From NCBI RefSeq assembly GCF_900109775.1, contig NZ_FOAX01000001.1, positions 806,001 through 870,000 on the forward strand: a stretch of DNA of 64,000 nt, given 5' to 3'. How positions within the stretch are numbered: the stretch's first letter is position 1; every line of letters starts with the position of its first letter. A program made the position numbers and the translations under genes. Source of the DNA: Pseudoxanthomonas sp. GM95 (GTDB lineage: Bacteria; Pseudomonadota; Gammaproteobacteria; Xanthomonadales; Xanthomonadaceae). This document shows, piece after piece, positions 8,072 to 17,937 of this stretch. Below the pieces are notes generated by a model that had not been told where the DNA came from, did not search any database, and was given only the letters and a program-made list of their open reading frames with translations.

Positions 8072-10561
8072 ATGTCGTCGCCCGTTGCATCTGCACAGTC
8101 CCCCTCGCTGAAAACCGTCGCGCACAAGTTCGGCGGTACCTCCGTGGCCGATGCCACCCGTTACCGCCACGTGGCCGATCTGCTGCTGGCCCGCGACGAG
8201 GACGAGCAGATCACCGTGGTCTCGGCGATGAAGGGCGTCACCGATGGCCTGATCGACCTGGCCACGCGCGCGGCCGACAACCAGAGTGACTGGCGCGAAC
8301 GCTGGCACGAGCTGCGCGCGCGCCATCGCGGCGCGGCCGTGGCGCTGCTGGGCGAGGATTCCGGTGCGACCGTGGAATGGCTGGATGGCCAGTTCGATGC
8401 GCTGGCCGAGATGATGCAGGCGCTGTCGGTGATCGGCGGTCTGCCGGCCGAAGTGCTGGAGCGCGTGCAGGGCCTGGGCGAGGTGTATTCGGCCAAGCTG
8501 CTCGGCGATCACCTGCGCAGCCGCGGCGAAGACTGCGCAGTGCTGGACGCGCGCGACGTGCTGGTGGTGGATCGCGGCGACCTGGGCGTGGACGTGGACT
8601 GGGACACCAGCGCGCAGCGCCTGGCGCAGTGGCGCGCCGCCCACCCGGCCAAGCGCGTGGTGGTCACCGGTTTCGTCGCGCGCGATCGCGCCAACCGCAT
8701 CACCACCCTGGGCCGCAACGGCAGCGATTACTCCGGCGCGATTTTTGCCGCGCTGTTCAATGCGGTGGAACTGCACATCTGGACCGACGTGGACGGCGTG
8801 CTCTCGGCCGATCCGCGCGTGGTGCCCGAGGCCGTGCAGCTGGAATCGCTGAGCTACGACGAAGCCTGCGAACTGGCCTACTTCGGCGCCAAGGTCGTGC
8901 ATCCGCAGACCATGTCGCCGGCGATCGAGCGCGGCCTGCCGATCATCATCCGCAACACCTTCCAGCCCGAGCATCCGGGCACGCGCATCACCGCGCGCAA
9001 GGACGCAGCCGGCCCGGTCAAAGGCTTGACCCTGTCGCCGGATCTTGCCGTGATCAACCTGGAAGGCACTGGCCTGATCGGCGTGCCGGGCACGGCGGAG
9101 CGCGTGTTCTCCGCGCTGCGCGCCGAGCGCGTGTCGGTGGTGATGATCTCGCAGGGCTCGTCGGAACACTCGATCTGCTGCGTGGTGAAATCCGCCGACG
9201 CCAACCGTGCGCGCAACGCGCTGCTGGGCGCCTTCGCCCATGAGCTGGCGATCGGTCAGATCCAGCGCGTGCAGCTCACCGATGGCGTTAGCGTGTTGGC
9301 GGCGGTCGGCGACGGCATGGCCGGCATGCCGGGCGTGGCCGCGCGCCTGTTCGAGTCGCTGGGCCGCGCCCAGGTCAACATCCTGGCCATCGCGCAGGGT
9401 TCGTCGGAGCGCAACATCTCGGTGGCCATTTCCAGCAGCGATGCGACCAAGGCGCTGCGCGCTGCGCACGCGGGCTTCTGGCTGTCGCCGCAAACTTTCG
9501 CGGTCGGCGTGATCGGGCCGGGCAACGTCGGCCGCGCGCTGCTGGAGCAACTCCACGCCGCACAGCCGCAGCTGCTGGGCAAGGCCAACGTCGATCTGCG
9601 CCTGCGCGCGGTGGCATCGAGCAAGCGCATGCTGCTGGCCGATCGCAGCATCGAGGGCGACTGGAAGCAGTCATTCGAACAGTCCAGCCAGTCGCTCGAC
9701 CTGGATCGCTTCACCGAGCACCTGCTGGCCTCGCACCTGCCGCATACGGTGATCGTCGACTGTTCGGCCAGCCCGGCCGTGGCCGATCGCTACGCGCAGT
9801 GGCTGGCCGCCGGCATCCACGTGGTCACGCCGAACAAGCAGGCCGGCGCCGGCCCGCTGGCGCGCTACCAGGCCATCACCGAGGCGGCAGCCGCCAGCGG
9901 CGCGCGCTTCCGCTACGAGGCCACCGTTGGCGCAGGCTTGCCGGTGATCACCACGCTGCGCGACATCGTCGATACCGGCGATGTGGTCAACAGCATCGAG
10001 GGTATCTTCTCCGGCACGCTGGCATGGCTGTTCAACAAGTTCGACGGCAGCGTGCCGTTCTCCGAGCTGGTCACGCAGGCGCGTGGCATGGGCTATACCG
10101 AGCCCGATCCGCGCGATGACCTGTCCGGCACCGATGTCGCCCGCAAGCTGGTGATCCTGGCGCGCGATGCCGGTCGCGCGATGTCGCTGGAAGACGTGCA
10201 GGTGGAAAGCCTGGTGCCCGAAGCCCTGCGACAGGCCAGCGTCGAGGATTTCATGGCGCGCCTGCATGAGGTGGACGCCGCGTTCGCCAAGCGCCTGGCC
10301 GATGCCAAGGCCTCGGGCAACGTGCTGCGTTATGTCGCGCGCCTGCACGAAGGCGGCGCCAGCGTCGGCCTGGTCGAGCTGCCGTCCAACCACGCCTTCG
10401 CCAACCTGCGCCTGACCGACAACATCGTGCAGTTCAACACGCGTCGCTACAGCGACAACCCGATGATCGTGCAGGGCCCGGGCGCCGGTCCGGAAGTCAC
10501 CGCCGCCGGCGTGTTCGCCGACCTGCTGCGCGTGGCGGCCGGGCAGGGGGCGCGTCTGTGA
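8072..10561 (+). CDS. thrA: bifunctional aspartate kinase / homoserine dehydrogenase I
   Basis: 829 residues, matching ThrA/MetL fusions. The aspartokinase half carries KFGGTS at 19-24, [10 protein letters not shown] and GRNGSDYSG, and is followed by two ACT-type regulatory segments ([29 protein letters not shown]). The homoserine dehydrogenase half begins near residue 470 with the Rossmann motif [16 protein letters not shown] and contains [10 protein letters not shown] and [10 protein letters not shown]. It catalyses the first and third steps from aspartate to threonine and methionine. It is the first structural gene of thrABC, placed behind the Thr leader, and its stop overlaps the thrB start by 4 bp. 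Confidence 0.96.
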   Translation: MSSPVASAQSPSLKTVAHKFGGTSVADATRYRHVADLLLARDEDEQITVVSAMKGVTDGLIDLATRAADNQSDWRERWHELRARHRGAAVALLGEDSGATVEWLDGQFDALAEMMQALSVIGGLPAEVLERVQGLGEVYSAKLLGDHLRSRGEDCAVLDARDVLVVDRGDLGVDVDWDTSAQRLAQWRAAHPAKRVVVTGFVARDRANRITTLGRNGSDYSGAIFAALFNAVELHIWTDVDGVLSADPRVVPEAVQLESLSYDEACELAYFGAKVVHPQTMSPAIERGLPIIIRNTFQPEHPGTRITARKDAAGPVKGLTLSPDLAVINLEGTGLIGVPGTAERVFSALRAERVSVVMISQGSSEHSICCVVKSADANRARNALLGAFAHELAIGQIQRVQLTDGVSVLAAVGDGMAGMPGVAARLFESLGRAQVNILAIAQGSSERNISVAISSSDATKALRAAHAGFWLSPQTFAVGVIGPGNVGRALLEQLHAAQPQLLGKANVDLRLRAVASSKRMLLADRSIEGDWKQSFEQSSQSLDLDRFTEHLLASHLPHTVIVDCSASPAVADRYAQWLAAGIHVVTPNKQAGAGPLARYQAITEAAAASGARFRYEATVGAGLPVITTLRDIVDTGDVVNSIEGIFSGTLAWLFNKFDGSVPFSELVTQARGMGYTEPDPRDDLSGTDVARKLVILARDAGRAMSLEDVQVESLVPEALRQASVEDFMARLHEVDAAFAKRLADAKASGNVLRYVARLHEGGASVGLVELPSNHAFANLRLTDNIVQFNTRRYSDNPMIVQGPGAGPEVTAAGVFADLLRVAAGQGARL

Positions 10562-11478
10562 GGCGGGAAGCACGTGCATTTTCGCCGGCCTCGGTCGGCA
10601 ACGTCGGCGTCGGCTTCGACATCCTGGGCCATGTGATCGAAGGCCCGGGCGACACCGTCACCGTGCGTCGCATCGATGAACCCACGGTGCGCATCGTCGC
10701 GATCCGCGGCACCACGGTGGACCTGCCGCTGGATGCGCCGTCCAACACTGCCGGCGCGGCGCTGATCGCGATGCGCGATGCGCTGACGCTGCCGTTCGGC
10801 TTCGAGGTGGAAATCGACAAGGGCATTCCGCTCGGCTCGGGCATGGGCGGGTCGGCCGCTTCGTGCGTGGCTGCAGTCGTGGCCGCCAACGCGCTGCTCG
10901 ACGCGCCGCTCAACGTCCAGGCGCTGTATCCGTTCACCCTGGTCGGCGAAGCGGTCGCCAGCGGCGGCAAGCACGGCGACAACCTGGGGCCGATGCTGCT
11001 CGGCGGCCTGGTGCTGGCCACGGCCGAACACCTGGCCAGCGTGCCGGTCCCGGAGGGCTGGCACAGCCTGCTGGTGCACCCCGATGCGATCCTGGAAACC
11101 CGCCGCGCGCGCGCCGCGCTGCAGGGCGCGTACGAGTTGAAAGAGTTCGTCCACCAGAGCGCCAACCTCGCCCTGGTGCTGGCCGGTTGCTACGCCAGCG
11201 ATGCCACGCTGGTGCGCGCGGGCCTGAAGGATGCATTGGTTGAACCGCGTCGCGCGCCGCTGATCGTCGGCTTCGACGCGGCCAAGGCTGCGATGCTCGC
11301 CGGCGGTGCGATGGGTGCGAGCATTTCTGGTGCGGGCCCAAGCATCTTCGGCTGGTTCGAGGATCGCGCCTCGGCCGAAGCCGCGGCACCGGCGGTGCAG
11401 GCGGCGTTTGCCGACGCTGGGTTCACGTCGCAGGCCTGGGTGTCGCGCATCGCCGCGCCGGGCGCGCACGTTCTTTGA
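10558..11478 (+). CDS. thrB: homoserine kinase
   Basis: 306 residues starting at a GTG that overlaps the thrA stop (GTGA), which implies translational coupling. The GHMP-kinase ATP-binding motif [12 protein letters not shown] is at 91-102, the N-terminal block [14 protein letters not shown] at 11-24 and the C-terminal [10 protein letters not shown] motif is present. It phosphorylates L-homoserine to O-phosphohomoserine, the substrate of ThrC. The length equals that of the bacterial ThrB family. Confidence 0.96.
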   Translation: MRREARAFSPASVGNVGVGFDILGHVIEGPGDTVTVRRIDEPTVRIVAIRGTTVDLPLDAPSNTAGAALIAMRDALTLPFGFEVEIDKGIPLGSGMGGSAASCVAAVVAANALLDAPLNVQALYPFTLVGEAVASGGKHGDNLGPMLLGGLVLATAEHLASVPVPEGWHSLLVHPDAILETRRARAALQGAYELKEFVHQSANLALVLAGCYASDATLVRAGLKDALVEPRRAPLIVGFDAAKAAMLAGGAMGASISGAGPSIFGWFEDRASAEAAAPAVQAAFADAGFTSQAWVSRIAAPGAHVL

Positions 11479-11481
11479 GTT

Positions 11482-11569
11482 TGTGGGAGCCGCTCGACGT
11501 GACCTCGGGCCATCAGCGGCGATGGAGCTTGCTTGGTGATGCCCCATCGCCACTGAAGTGGCTCCCACA
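11482..11569. repeat. REP-like palindrome, copy 1 (between thrB and thrC)
   Basis: The element begins TGTGGGAGC and ends GCTCCCACA, with an inner half (ATCGCCACTGAAGTGG) matching the other two copies at 23137 and 46026. It is 88 bp, longer than the other copies (70 bp). Unlike them it sits inside an operon, where the hairpin could affect stability or processing of the thr mRNA. Confidence 0.8.
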
Positions 11570-11611
11570 AAAGTCTTCATCGAGATCATTGAGTCCTTTC
11601 GGAATCCATCC

Positions 11612-12904
11612 ATGAACTTCGTTTCCACCCGCAATGCTTCCCCCGCCGCATCGTTGAGCGCGGCCATCGCCGCCGGCCTTGCTCCCGACGGCGGCTTGTA
11701 CGTGCCGCAGACCATGCCGGCCGCGCGCGCGCTGGTCGCCGGCGACACCATCGCCCAGACCGCGACCACGCTGCTACAGCCGTTCTTCGCCGGCGACGGC
11801 CTGGAAGGCGAACTCGCCGCGATCTGCGAAGCCGCGTTCGATTTCCCCGCGCCGCTGCTGCCGCTGGCCACGCCAGGCGATCACGTGCTGGAGCTGTTCC
11901 ACGGCCCGACCGCGGCGTTCAAGGATTTCGGCGCGCGCTTCCTGGCGCAGTGCCTGACGCGACTGCGCGGCGCCGACGCCAAGCCGCTGACGATCCTGGT
12001 CGCCACCTCCGGCGACACCGGCGCGGCCGTGGCTGCGGCGTTCCACCAGCAGCCGAACCTGCGCGTGATCGTGCTGTATCCAGACGGTCGCGTGTCGCCG
12101 CGCCAGGCGCACCAGCTGGGTTGCTTCGGCGACAACATCACCGCGTTGCGCGTGGCCGGCTCGTTCGACGATTGCCAGGCGCTGGTCAAGCGCGCGCTCA
12201 ATGACGAGACGCTGCAGGCGCGTGCGCCGCTGAGTTCGGCCAACAGCATCAGCTTAGGGAGGCTGTTGCCGCAGATGAGCTATTACGCCCACGCCGCGCT
12301 GCGCCACCAGGCGCAGACCGGCAACGCGCTGAACTTCGTCATCCCCACCGGCAACCTGGGTAACGCGATGGCCGCGATCCTGGCGCGTGCGCTGGGCGTG
12401 CCGGTCGGCCGCATCGTGCTGGCGACCAATGCCAACCGCGTGCTGCCCGATTACTTCGATGGTGGTGAGTACGCGCCGCAGGCGAGCGTGGCCACGATTG
12501 CCAATGCGATGGACGTGGGCGCGCCGAGCAATTTCGAGCGCCTGCGCTGGCTGTACCAGGGCGACGACACGGCGCTGCGTGCGGCGTTCACCTCGGCCAG
12601 CGTGGATGACGATGCGATCCGCCTGCTGATCGCGCGCCGGTATCGCCACTTCGGCGAGGTGTTCTGTCCGCACACCGCCACCGCGCTCAAGGTGCTGGAA
12701 GACCTGCGCAACGCCGGCGAGCAAGGCGACTGGGCGGTGGCGGCCACCGCGCATCCGGCCAAGTTCGAAAGCGTGGTCGAGCCGCTGGTTGGCGCGGTGG
12801 CCGTGCCGCCGGCGCTGAACGACCTGCTGCAGCGCCCGGCCCACGCCGAGCCGATCGCGCCGGAATACGACGCCCTGGTTGCGCACGTGGTGGCCGGCGC
12901 CTGA
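11612..12904 (+). CDS. thrC: threonine synthase
   Basis: 431 residues from the ATG at 11612; the frame is open further upstream but that part lies in the REP-like palindrome. The pyridoxal-phosphate lysine is K104 in HGPTAAFKDFGARF, followed by ATSGDTGAAV, the phosphate-binding region IPTGNLGNA and the Asn loop. It converts O-phosphohomoserine to L-threonine, the last step of the pathway. It is separated from thrB by 133 bp holding the palindrome and is followed by a hairpin terminator. Confidence 0.95.
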   Translation: MNFVSTRNASPAASLSAAIAAGLAPDGGLYVPQTMPAARALVAGDTIAQTATTLLQPFFAGDGLEGELAAICEAAFDFPAPLLPLATPGDHVLELFHGPTAAFKDFGARFLAQCLTRLRGADAKPLTILVATSGDTGAAVAAAFHQQPNLRVIVLYPDGRVSPRQAHQLGCFGDNITALRVAGSFDDCQALVKRALNDETLQARAPLSSANSISLGRLLPQMSYYAHAALRHQAQTGNALNFVIPTGNLGNAMAAILARALGVPVGRIVLATNANRVLPDYFDGGEYAPQASVATIANAMDVGAPSNFERLRWLYQGDDTALRAAFTSASVDDDAIRLLIARRYRHFGEVFCPHTATALKVLEDLRNAGEQGDWAVAATAHPAKFESVVEPLVGAVAVPPALNDLLQRPAHAEPIAPEYDALVAHVVAGA

Positions 12905-12916
12905 GCCGGCCGTGAA

Positions 12917-12954
12917 AGCGCCCGCGGCGGCCTGAACGGACCGCTGCGGGCGCT
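12917..12954 (+). terminator. hairpin terminator of thrABC
   Basis: AGCGCCCGC pairs with GCGGGCGCT and the stem continues through GCGG/CCGC after one mismatch. Only a weak T-rich tail (GATTTA) follows. It lies 12 bp after the thrC stop. Confidence 0.7.
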
Positions 12955-13001
12955 GATTTATCATCCGCGCCCTGGCGTGGACTCCACGCGTTGCCTGTGT
13001 C

Positions 13002-15491
13002 GTGACCGTGTCCCTGAATCCGTTCTCGCGTGCTGCCCGCCGGCCCTGGCTGCTGATCGCACTGCTGGTCTTCTCCCTGGGCCAGGCGCTGGCGCAGACG
13101 CCGGCCACGCCCGAGCCCGGCTCAGATGCGGCGATCGACCAGATCGACGATGCCCTTTCGAAACTGCAGAAGCAGGCCGAGGACGCGCAGCAGCCCGAGC
13201 CACTACGCGCGCTGGGCGACAGGATCGTCGAGACACAACGGCAGGCCGATGCGCAGACGGTTGCGCTGCAGCCGCAGCTGGACGAGATCAACGAGCGCCT
13301 CACCCAGCTGGGCGAGGTCGCGCCGGGGACCCGTGAAGCCAGCGACATCGCCGCCGAGCGCAAGCAGCTGCAGGCCACGCATGACCGCCTCGATGGCGCG
13401 ATCAAGCGCGCCAAGCTCCTGTCGGTCGAGGCCCAGCAGCTTGGCACGGCGGTGGAAAAGACCCGCGCGCGGCTGCAGGCGGAGGAATTATTTTCCCGGG
13501 TCGAGTCGCCGCTGTCGGTGACGCTGTGGCAGCAGATGGGCGAGGCCTTGCCTGACGACCTGCAGCGCCTGCGCGGGGTCGGCCAGGACCTGCGCGACGG
13601 CGTGCGCGCCGGCGTGGCCGAGCATGGCCGTACCGCGCCGCTGGTGAGCGCGGTCATCGCGTTTCTGATCCTGTTGCCGGGCGCACTGGCGCTGCGCTGG
13701 TTTGGCCAACGGTATGTGATCCAGCGGGCGCCGGGCAGCCGACTGCGCCGTTCGGCACTGGCCGTCTGGATCCTCTCCGTGGGCACGATCATGCCGACGC
13801 TGGCCGCCTGGGTGCTGATCCAGTCGCTGCGCGGGATCGATGCGATTCCTGCCGGCCTGGATGGACTGGCCAGCGCCGTGGTGCGGGTGACGTTCTTCTC
13901 GGCCTTTGTCGGCGCGGTAAGTGCTGCGCTGCTGTTGCCGCGCCAGCCGTCGTGGCGCTTGCTGCCGTTCGACGACGCCACGGCGGTCAAGCTTGGACGC
14001 TACGCGTGGCTGACCTCGGTCGCGGTGTGGTTGAGCGGGCTGCTGGTGGAGATCAACAAGGCTGCCCGGACCGCGGCTGTCACGACCACGGCCGTGGACG
14101 GGGTGATCGCGCTGGTGTTCGTGGCGCTGGTGATCGCGATGCTGGTCAGCTTGCTGCGCATTCATCGGGGGTCCGTCGAAGGAAAGACCGTTGACGATCC
14201 CGAAGCCGGGTCGGCCGTGCCCGCAGCGGCACCTGCCGAGGCGCCGCGCCGCTCGGGCATCGTGGTGCTGATTTCGCTGCTGTCCCAACTGGTGGTCGCC
14301 GCGGCGTTGATCGGCGCGTTGCTGGGTTACGTCAACTTCGCGCGTGCGGCGATCGGGCAGATCATCTGGGCGGTCGTGGTCTGCGGGGCGGGCGGGGTGT
14401 TGATGATGTTCGCCGACGACATCTCGCACTGGCTGTTCAAGACCGACAGTCGCTTCGGCAAGGCCGCCAATATCGCCATCGGGTTGCGGCCCAGCCACAT
14501 GGAGCAGGCGGCGGTGTTGCTGTCGGCCGTGCTGCGGCTGTGGCTGGCGATGGTGGTGATCGGGGCGTTGCTGGTGCCTTATGGCGCCAACTTCACCAGC
14601 CTTACCGATTGGCTGGACCAGGCGCGCCAGGGTTGGGAGATCGGCGGTTTCCCGCTGGAGCCGCTACGGATCTTCAAGGCTATCGTGGTGGTTGTGCTGG
14701 GCATGGCGCTGGTCAAGGCGTCGCAGCGCTGGCTGGTGCGCACCTACCTGCCGCGCACCGAACTGGACATCAGCACGCGCTCGTCCGTCGCCGCGGTGAT
14801 GCGCTATCTGGGCATCCTGGTGGTCGGGCTGTGGGTCCTGGTGACGCTGGGCCTGGACCTGACCAAGCTGGCGATCGTGGCCAGCGCGCTGTCGGTCGGC
14901 ATCGGCTTTGGTTTGCAGGCGATCACCCAGAACTTCATCTCCGGGCTGATCCTGATGGCCGAGCGCCCGGTGAAGATCGGCGACTGGGTGCGGATCGGTG
15001 ATGCCGAAGGCGACGTGCGGCGGATCAACGTGCGCTCGACCGAGATCCAGGTGGCCGACAAGTCGACCCTGATCGTGCCGAACTCGGAACTGATCACCAA
15101 GACCATCCGCAACATGACCATGGCCAGCCCGCTGGGCCGGCTGCAGATGCAGTTTTCGGTGCCGCTGGGCACCGACGTGGCACGCGTGCGCGAACTGCTG
15201 CTGGGCCTGTATGCCGCGCACGAGAGCGTGCTCGCCGAGCCAGCGCCGTCGGTGTTCATCGACTCGATCAGCAACGGCATGGTCGCGATCAACAGCTTCG
15301 CCTACGTGCAGAGCCCGCGTGCGTCCTATGGCACGCGCAGCGACCTGTTCTTCCGCCTGCTCAAGGCATTGGCCGATGAGCACATCGCGCTGGCCACGCC
15401 GCAGGACGTGCGCCTCATCAGCGCCACCGCCGGTGTGCCGCGCGGCGATGCCAACCCCGTTGAATCACCTTCGAAAGACGATCCGGCCTGA
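13002..15491 (+). CDS. mechanosensitive ion channel, DUF3772-MscS type
   Basis: 829 residues with a GTG start; a second GTG is two codons on. A signal peptide (to about residue 27, ending LAQ) precedes a periplasmic coiled-coil DUF3772 region rich in Gln and Glu (about 35-190). Around ten membrane segments follow, and the C-terminal MscS domain contains GIGFGLQAITQNFISGL and ERPVKIGDWVRIG. This is the large MscK/MscM-like architecture, an inner-membrane channel that opens under hypo-osmotic stress. It converges on the Q/R-rich gene. Family assignment is firm; which large MscS paralogue it is, is not. Confidence 0.9.
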   Translation: MTVSLNPFSRAARRPWLLIALLVFSLGQALAQTPATPEPGSDAAIDQIDDALSKLQKQAEDAQQPEPLRALGDRIVETQRQADAQTVALQPQLDEINERLTQLGEVAPGTREASDIAAERKQLQATHDRLDGAIKRAKLLSVEAQQLGTAVEKTRARLQAEELFSRVESPLSVTLWQQMGEALPDDLQRLRGVGQDLRDGVRAGVAEHGRTAPLVSAVIAFLILLPGALALRWFGQRYVIQRAPGSRLRRSALAVWILSVGTIMPTLAAWVLIQSLRGIDAIPAGLDGLASAVVRVTFFSAFVGAVSAALLLPRQPSWRLLPFDDATAVKLGRYAWLTSVAVWLSGLLVEINKAARTAAVTTTAVDGVIALVFVALVIAMLVSLLRIHRGSVEGKTVDDPEAGSAVPAAAPAEAPRRSGIVVLISLLSQLVVAAALIGALLGYVNFARAAIGQIIWAVVVCGAGGVLMMFADDISHWLFKTDSRFGKAANIAIGLRPSHMEQAAVLLSAVLRLWLAMVVIGALLVPYGANFTSLTDWLDQARQGWEIGGFPLEPLRIFKAIVVVVLGMALVKASQRWLVRTYLPRTELDISTRSSVAAVMRYLGILVVGLWVLVTLGLDLTKLAIVASALSVGIGFGLQAITQNFISGLILMAERPVKIGDWVRIGDAEGDVRRINVRSTEIQVADKSTLIVPNSELITKTIRNMTMASPLGRLQMQFSVPLGTDVARVRELLLGLYAAHESVLAEPAPSVFIDSISNGMVAINSFAYVQSPRASYGTRSDLFFRLLKALADEHIALATPQDVRLISATAGVPRGDANPVESPSKDDPA

Positions 15492-15502
15492 GCCGGATCG
15501 TC
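15477..15502. terminator. bidirectional hairpin between convergent genes
   Basis: GACGATCCGGC (15477-15487) pairs perfectly with GCCGGATCGTC (15492-15502) around a CTGA loop that contains the channel-gene stop codon. T-tracts are weak on either side (TTTCGAAGG on the minus strand). Confidence 0.55.
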
Positions 15503-15514
15503 GGCTGAAGCGCG

Positions 15515-17077
15515 TCAGTTGTTGAGCAGGCTCAGCCCCAGGATCGTCCCCAGCACGGCACCCAGCACCACGTAGCTGCCGTTGCTTTCACGCGTGCCGT
15601 AGCGGTAGCGGCTGTAGTAGCCGTCCTCATAGCCGCGGCGGAAGCCTTCGCGGAAGTAGTGGTTGTACGTGCCCTGGCTGACGTAATAGCCGTAGTAGCC
15701 GTAGTTGGCGTCCTGGTAGGCGTAAGGCGTGTCGTAGCTGAAGCCCCAGCCATCCTGGCGGTCGGCCCGGCCGGCTTCGAAGCCCTCGCTGTAGCCGTAG
15801 TTCACCGCCTGGCGCAGCAGGTCGGCGCCGTAGCGGTTGGTCTCGTACGACACGCCGCCCCAGCCATAGCGATAGCTTGCCGGCGTGTAGTAGTAGGGAT
15901 CGCGGTTGTAGTCGTAGCCGCGTGCCTGCCAGCGCGCCTGCTGTGCGTAGAGGCGACGGTAATAGTCCTGCTGGTAGCGGTACTGGGCGTAGCGGCGCTG
16001 GCGCTCCAGGTCGCGGGTGCGCTGCTCGGCCAGGCGGCGGCGTTCGTCCTGATTGCGGCGGTACTGCTCGGCGCGCTGGCGCTCGTCGCGGATGCGACGT
16101 TCCTGTTGCTCGCGGCTCAGGCGCTGCAGCTCGTCGTTGCGGCGACCATCGCGGTCATCGCCACGGTCTCCGCGATCGCGCGGCGGAATCGCCGGGCCGC
16201 CGCGACGATCCGGCGGCAGCGGCTGGCGATCGTCGCGGCCCGTGCGGTCGCCGCGGTCGGCGATCGGCGGACGGCCACCGTCGCGCGGCACCGGATCGCC
16301 CATGCCGAGCGGCAGCGGGCCTTCGTTGCGTCCGCGGTCGCGGCGGTCTTGGTCCTGTCGCTGGTTGGCCTGGCGCTGCTGGTCCAGGCGCTGGCGCAGC
16401 GCGTCGTTCTCGTTGCGCACCTGCAGGTCGCGCACGCGTTGATCGGTGCCATCGCGCTGCTGCTGGCGACGCTGCTGATCGGCGAACCGCTGCTGACGCT
16501 GTGACTGCTCACGGTTGGCGTCGCGCTGTTGTTGCTCCTGTTGCTCTTGTTGCTGCTGGTCGCGGCGCTGCTGAAGGAGCTGGTTGCGCTGGTCGGCCTG
16601 GCGTCGCCGATCCTGGTCGGCCAGTTGCTGGCGCTGGGCCTGCTGTTGTTCGTTGCGCTCGCGCAGTTGACGCATCTGGTCGCCACGTTGCTGGTCGCGC
16701 TGCTCGGCCTGCTGGCGCATCTGGTCCGCGCGCTGCTGCGCCTGGGCGCGTTGTTCGTTCTGGCGCTCCTGTTGCTGCTGGCGCTGGTCCTGCTGGGCAC
16801 GCATCGCCTCGGCACGCTGCTGGTTGCGCTGCTCGGCCTGCTGCTGGGCCTGGGCCCGCTGTTCGTTCTGGCGCTCTTGCTGCTGTTGCCGCTGTTCCTG
16901 ATGCTGGGCGCGGTTGTCATCCTGCTTCTGGCGCGCCTGTTCGGCCGCGGCGCGCATCATCGCGCCACGTCCTTCCGGTTTGTCCTGGGCTTGCAGCGGC
17001 GCGACGCTGGTCAACAGCAGCACGCCGGCAAGGGTGGTGGTGAGCGCACGCGGCGCCAGTGAGCGGAGCGGGGACAT
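15515..17077 (-). CDS. secreted Gln/Arg-rich repeat protein of unknown function
   Basis: 520 residues from the ATG at 17077; an upstream ATG at 17122 would add 15 residues before the signal peptide. A signal peptide ends near residue 31 (APLQAQ). Residues 45-350 are extremely rich in Gln, Arg, Glu and Asp, and the block RQQQQERQNEQRAQAQQ occurs at 63-79 and again at 99-115, a 36-residue period. The C-terminal part is Tyr/Gly-rich (YRYQQDYYRRLY, EGFEAGRADRQDGWG) and ends in a hydrophobic segment (VVLGAVLGTILGLSLLNN). A cell-envelope location is likely. No enzyme motif is seen. Function unknown. Confidence 0.75.
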   Translation of the reverse strand: MSPLRSLAPRALTTTLAGVLLLTSVAPLQAQDKPEGRGAMMRAAAEQARQKQDDNRAQHQEQRQQQQERQNEQRAQAQQQAEQRNQQRAEAMRAQQDQRQQQQERQNEQRAQAQQRADQMRQQAEQRDQQRGDQMRQLRERNEQQQAQRQQLADQDRRRQADQRNQLLQQRRDQQQQEQQEQQQRDANREQSQRQQRFADQQRRQQQRDGTDQRVRDLQVRNENDALRQRLDQQRQANQRQDQDRRDRGRNEGPLPLGMGDPVPRDGGRPPIADRGDRTGRDDRQPLPPDRRGGPAIPPRDRGDRGDDRDGRRNDELQRLSREQQERRIRDERQRAEQYRRNQDERRRLAEQRTRDLERQRRYAQYRYQQDYYRRLYAQQARWQARGYDYNRDPYYYTPASYRYGWGGVSYETNRYGADLLRQAVNYGYSEGFEAGRADRQDGWGFSYDTPYAYQDANYGYYGYYVSQGTYNHYFREGFRRGYEDGYYSRYRYGTRESNGSYVVLGAVLGTILGLSLLNN

Positions 17078-17291
17078 CGTCGTCGTCCTGGTCGACTGTC
17101 GACCCAGTGGGAATGTGTCCATTTATTGCATTTCAGGATGAATGCCACATGAGAGGAAATGGCCTGGAAGCCCATGATTTCAGGCGTTTCGGCTGGGAAA
17201 CGATTACATCGCACAAGGCCAGCTAAACAGGCATGCGGCCCGCCGATCAGCGTGGCGTTGTAGGCTGCGCGCGCACGCCCAGGAGCCCGCC

Positions 17292-17909
17292 ATGCACGCC
17301 GCCATCCAGTCCCTGCCCGAGGCCCAGCGCGCCGCACTGGAGGCGGCCTATGCCACGCCGCCGCGCCCCTACCACAACTTCCAGCACGTGCTGGAAGTGC
17401 TGCGGCATGTCGACACCGTGGCCGAAGGCCCCGGTTGGCAGCAGCCGCGCGAAGTGCAGCTGGCCGCGCTCTACCACGATGCGATCTACGTGGCCGGGCG
17501 CAGCGACAACGAAGCGCAGTCCGCGCAGCTGGCGCGCGAACAGATCGCCCGCTGGCAGCCGGACGCCGCCATCGATGTGGCCCGTGTGATGCAGCTGATC
17601 GATCTCACCGCGCGTCACGGCGGCCTGTCGCCGGAGCAGGTCGATGCCGAGGCGGCCCTGTTCCTGGACTGCGACATGGCGATCCTTGCGGCGCCGCCGG
17701 AAGTATTCGACGCCTACGACCGCGGTATCGCGCAGGAATACCGCGCCGTCGTGCCCGGCTGGATCTTCCGCCGCAAGCGTCGGCAGTTCCTGCGCGGTCT
17801 GCTCGCGCGCGAACGGATCTACCTGAGCGATTTCTTCCACGAACGCCTGGACCTGGCCGCGCGCGAAAACCTGCGTCGCGTCACGCGCAATCGCTGGTGG
17901 CCGTTCTAG
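17292..17909 (+). CDS. HD-domain phosphohydrolase (COG4339-like)
   Basis: 205 residues, ATG preceded by AGGAG. The metal-binding pattern is Y-H28-N-F, then ALYHD with H62-D63, and a distal acidic residue in FLDCDMAIL. Together with YHNFQHVLEVL these mark the small predicted metal-dependent HD hydrolases of COG4339. The substrate is unknown (nucleotide or related phosphate ester by family analogy). It stands between divergent and convergent neighbours with no clear operon partner. Confidence 0.8.
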   Translation: MHAAIQSLPEAQRAALEAAYATPPRPYHNFQHVLEVLRHVDTVAEGPGWQQPREVQLAALYHDAIYVAGRSDNEAQSAQLAREQIARWQPDAAIDVARVMQLIDLTARHGGLSPEQVDAEAALFLDCDMAILAAPPEVFDAYDRGIAQEYRAVVPGWIFRRKRRQFLRGLLARERIYLSDFFHERLDLAARENLRRVTRNRWWPF

Positions 17910-17937
17910 GCGAGGGCGGCGATCACGCGCCGCGCGA

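Noticed and set aside
7934..9556. A 540-codon minus-strand open frame across the thr leader and thrA
   Set aside because: Antisense to thrA, low-complexity His/Gln/Arg composition, no ribosome binding site.
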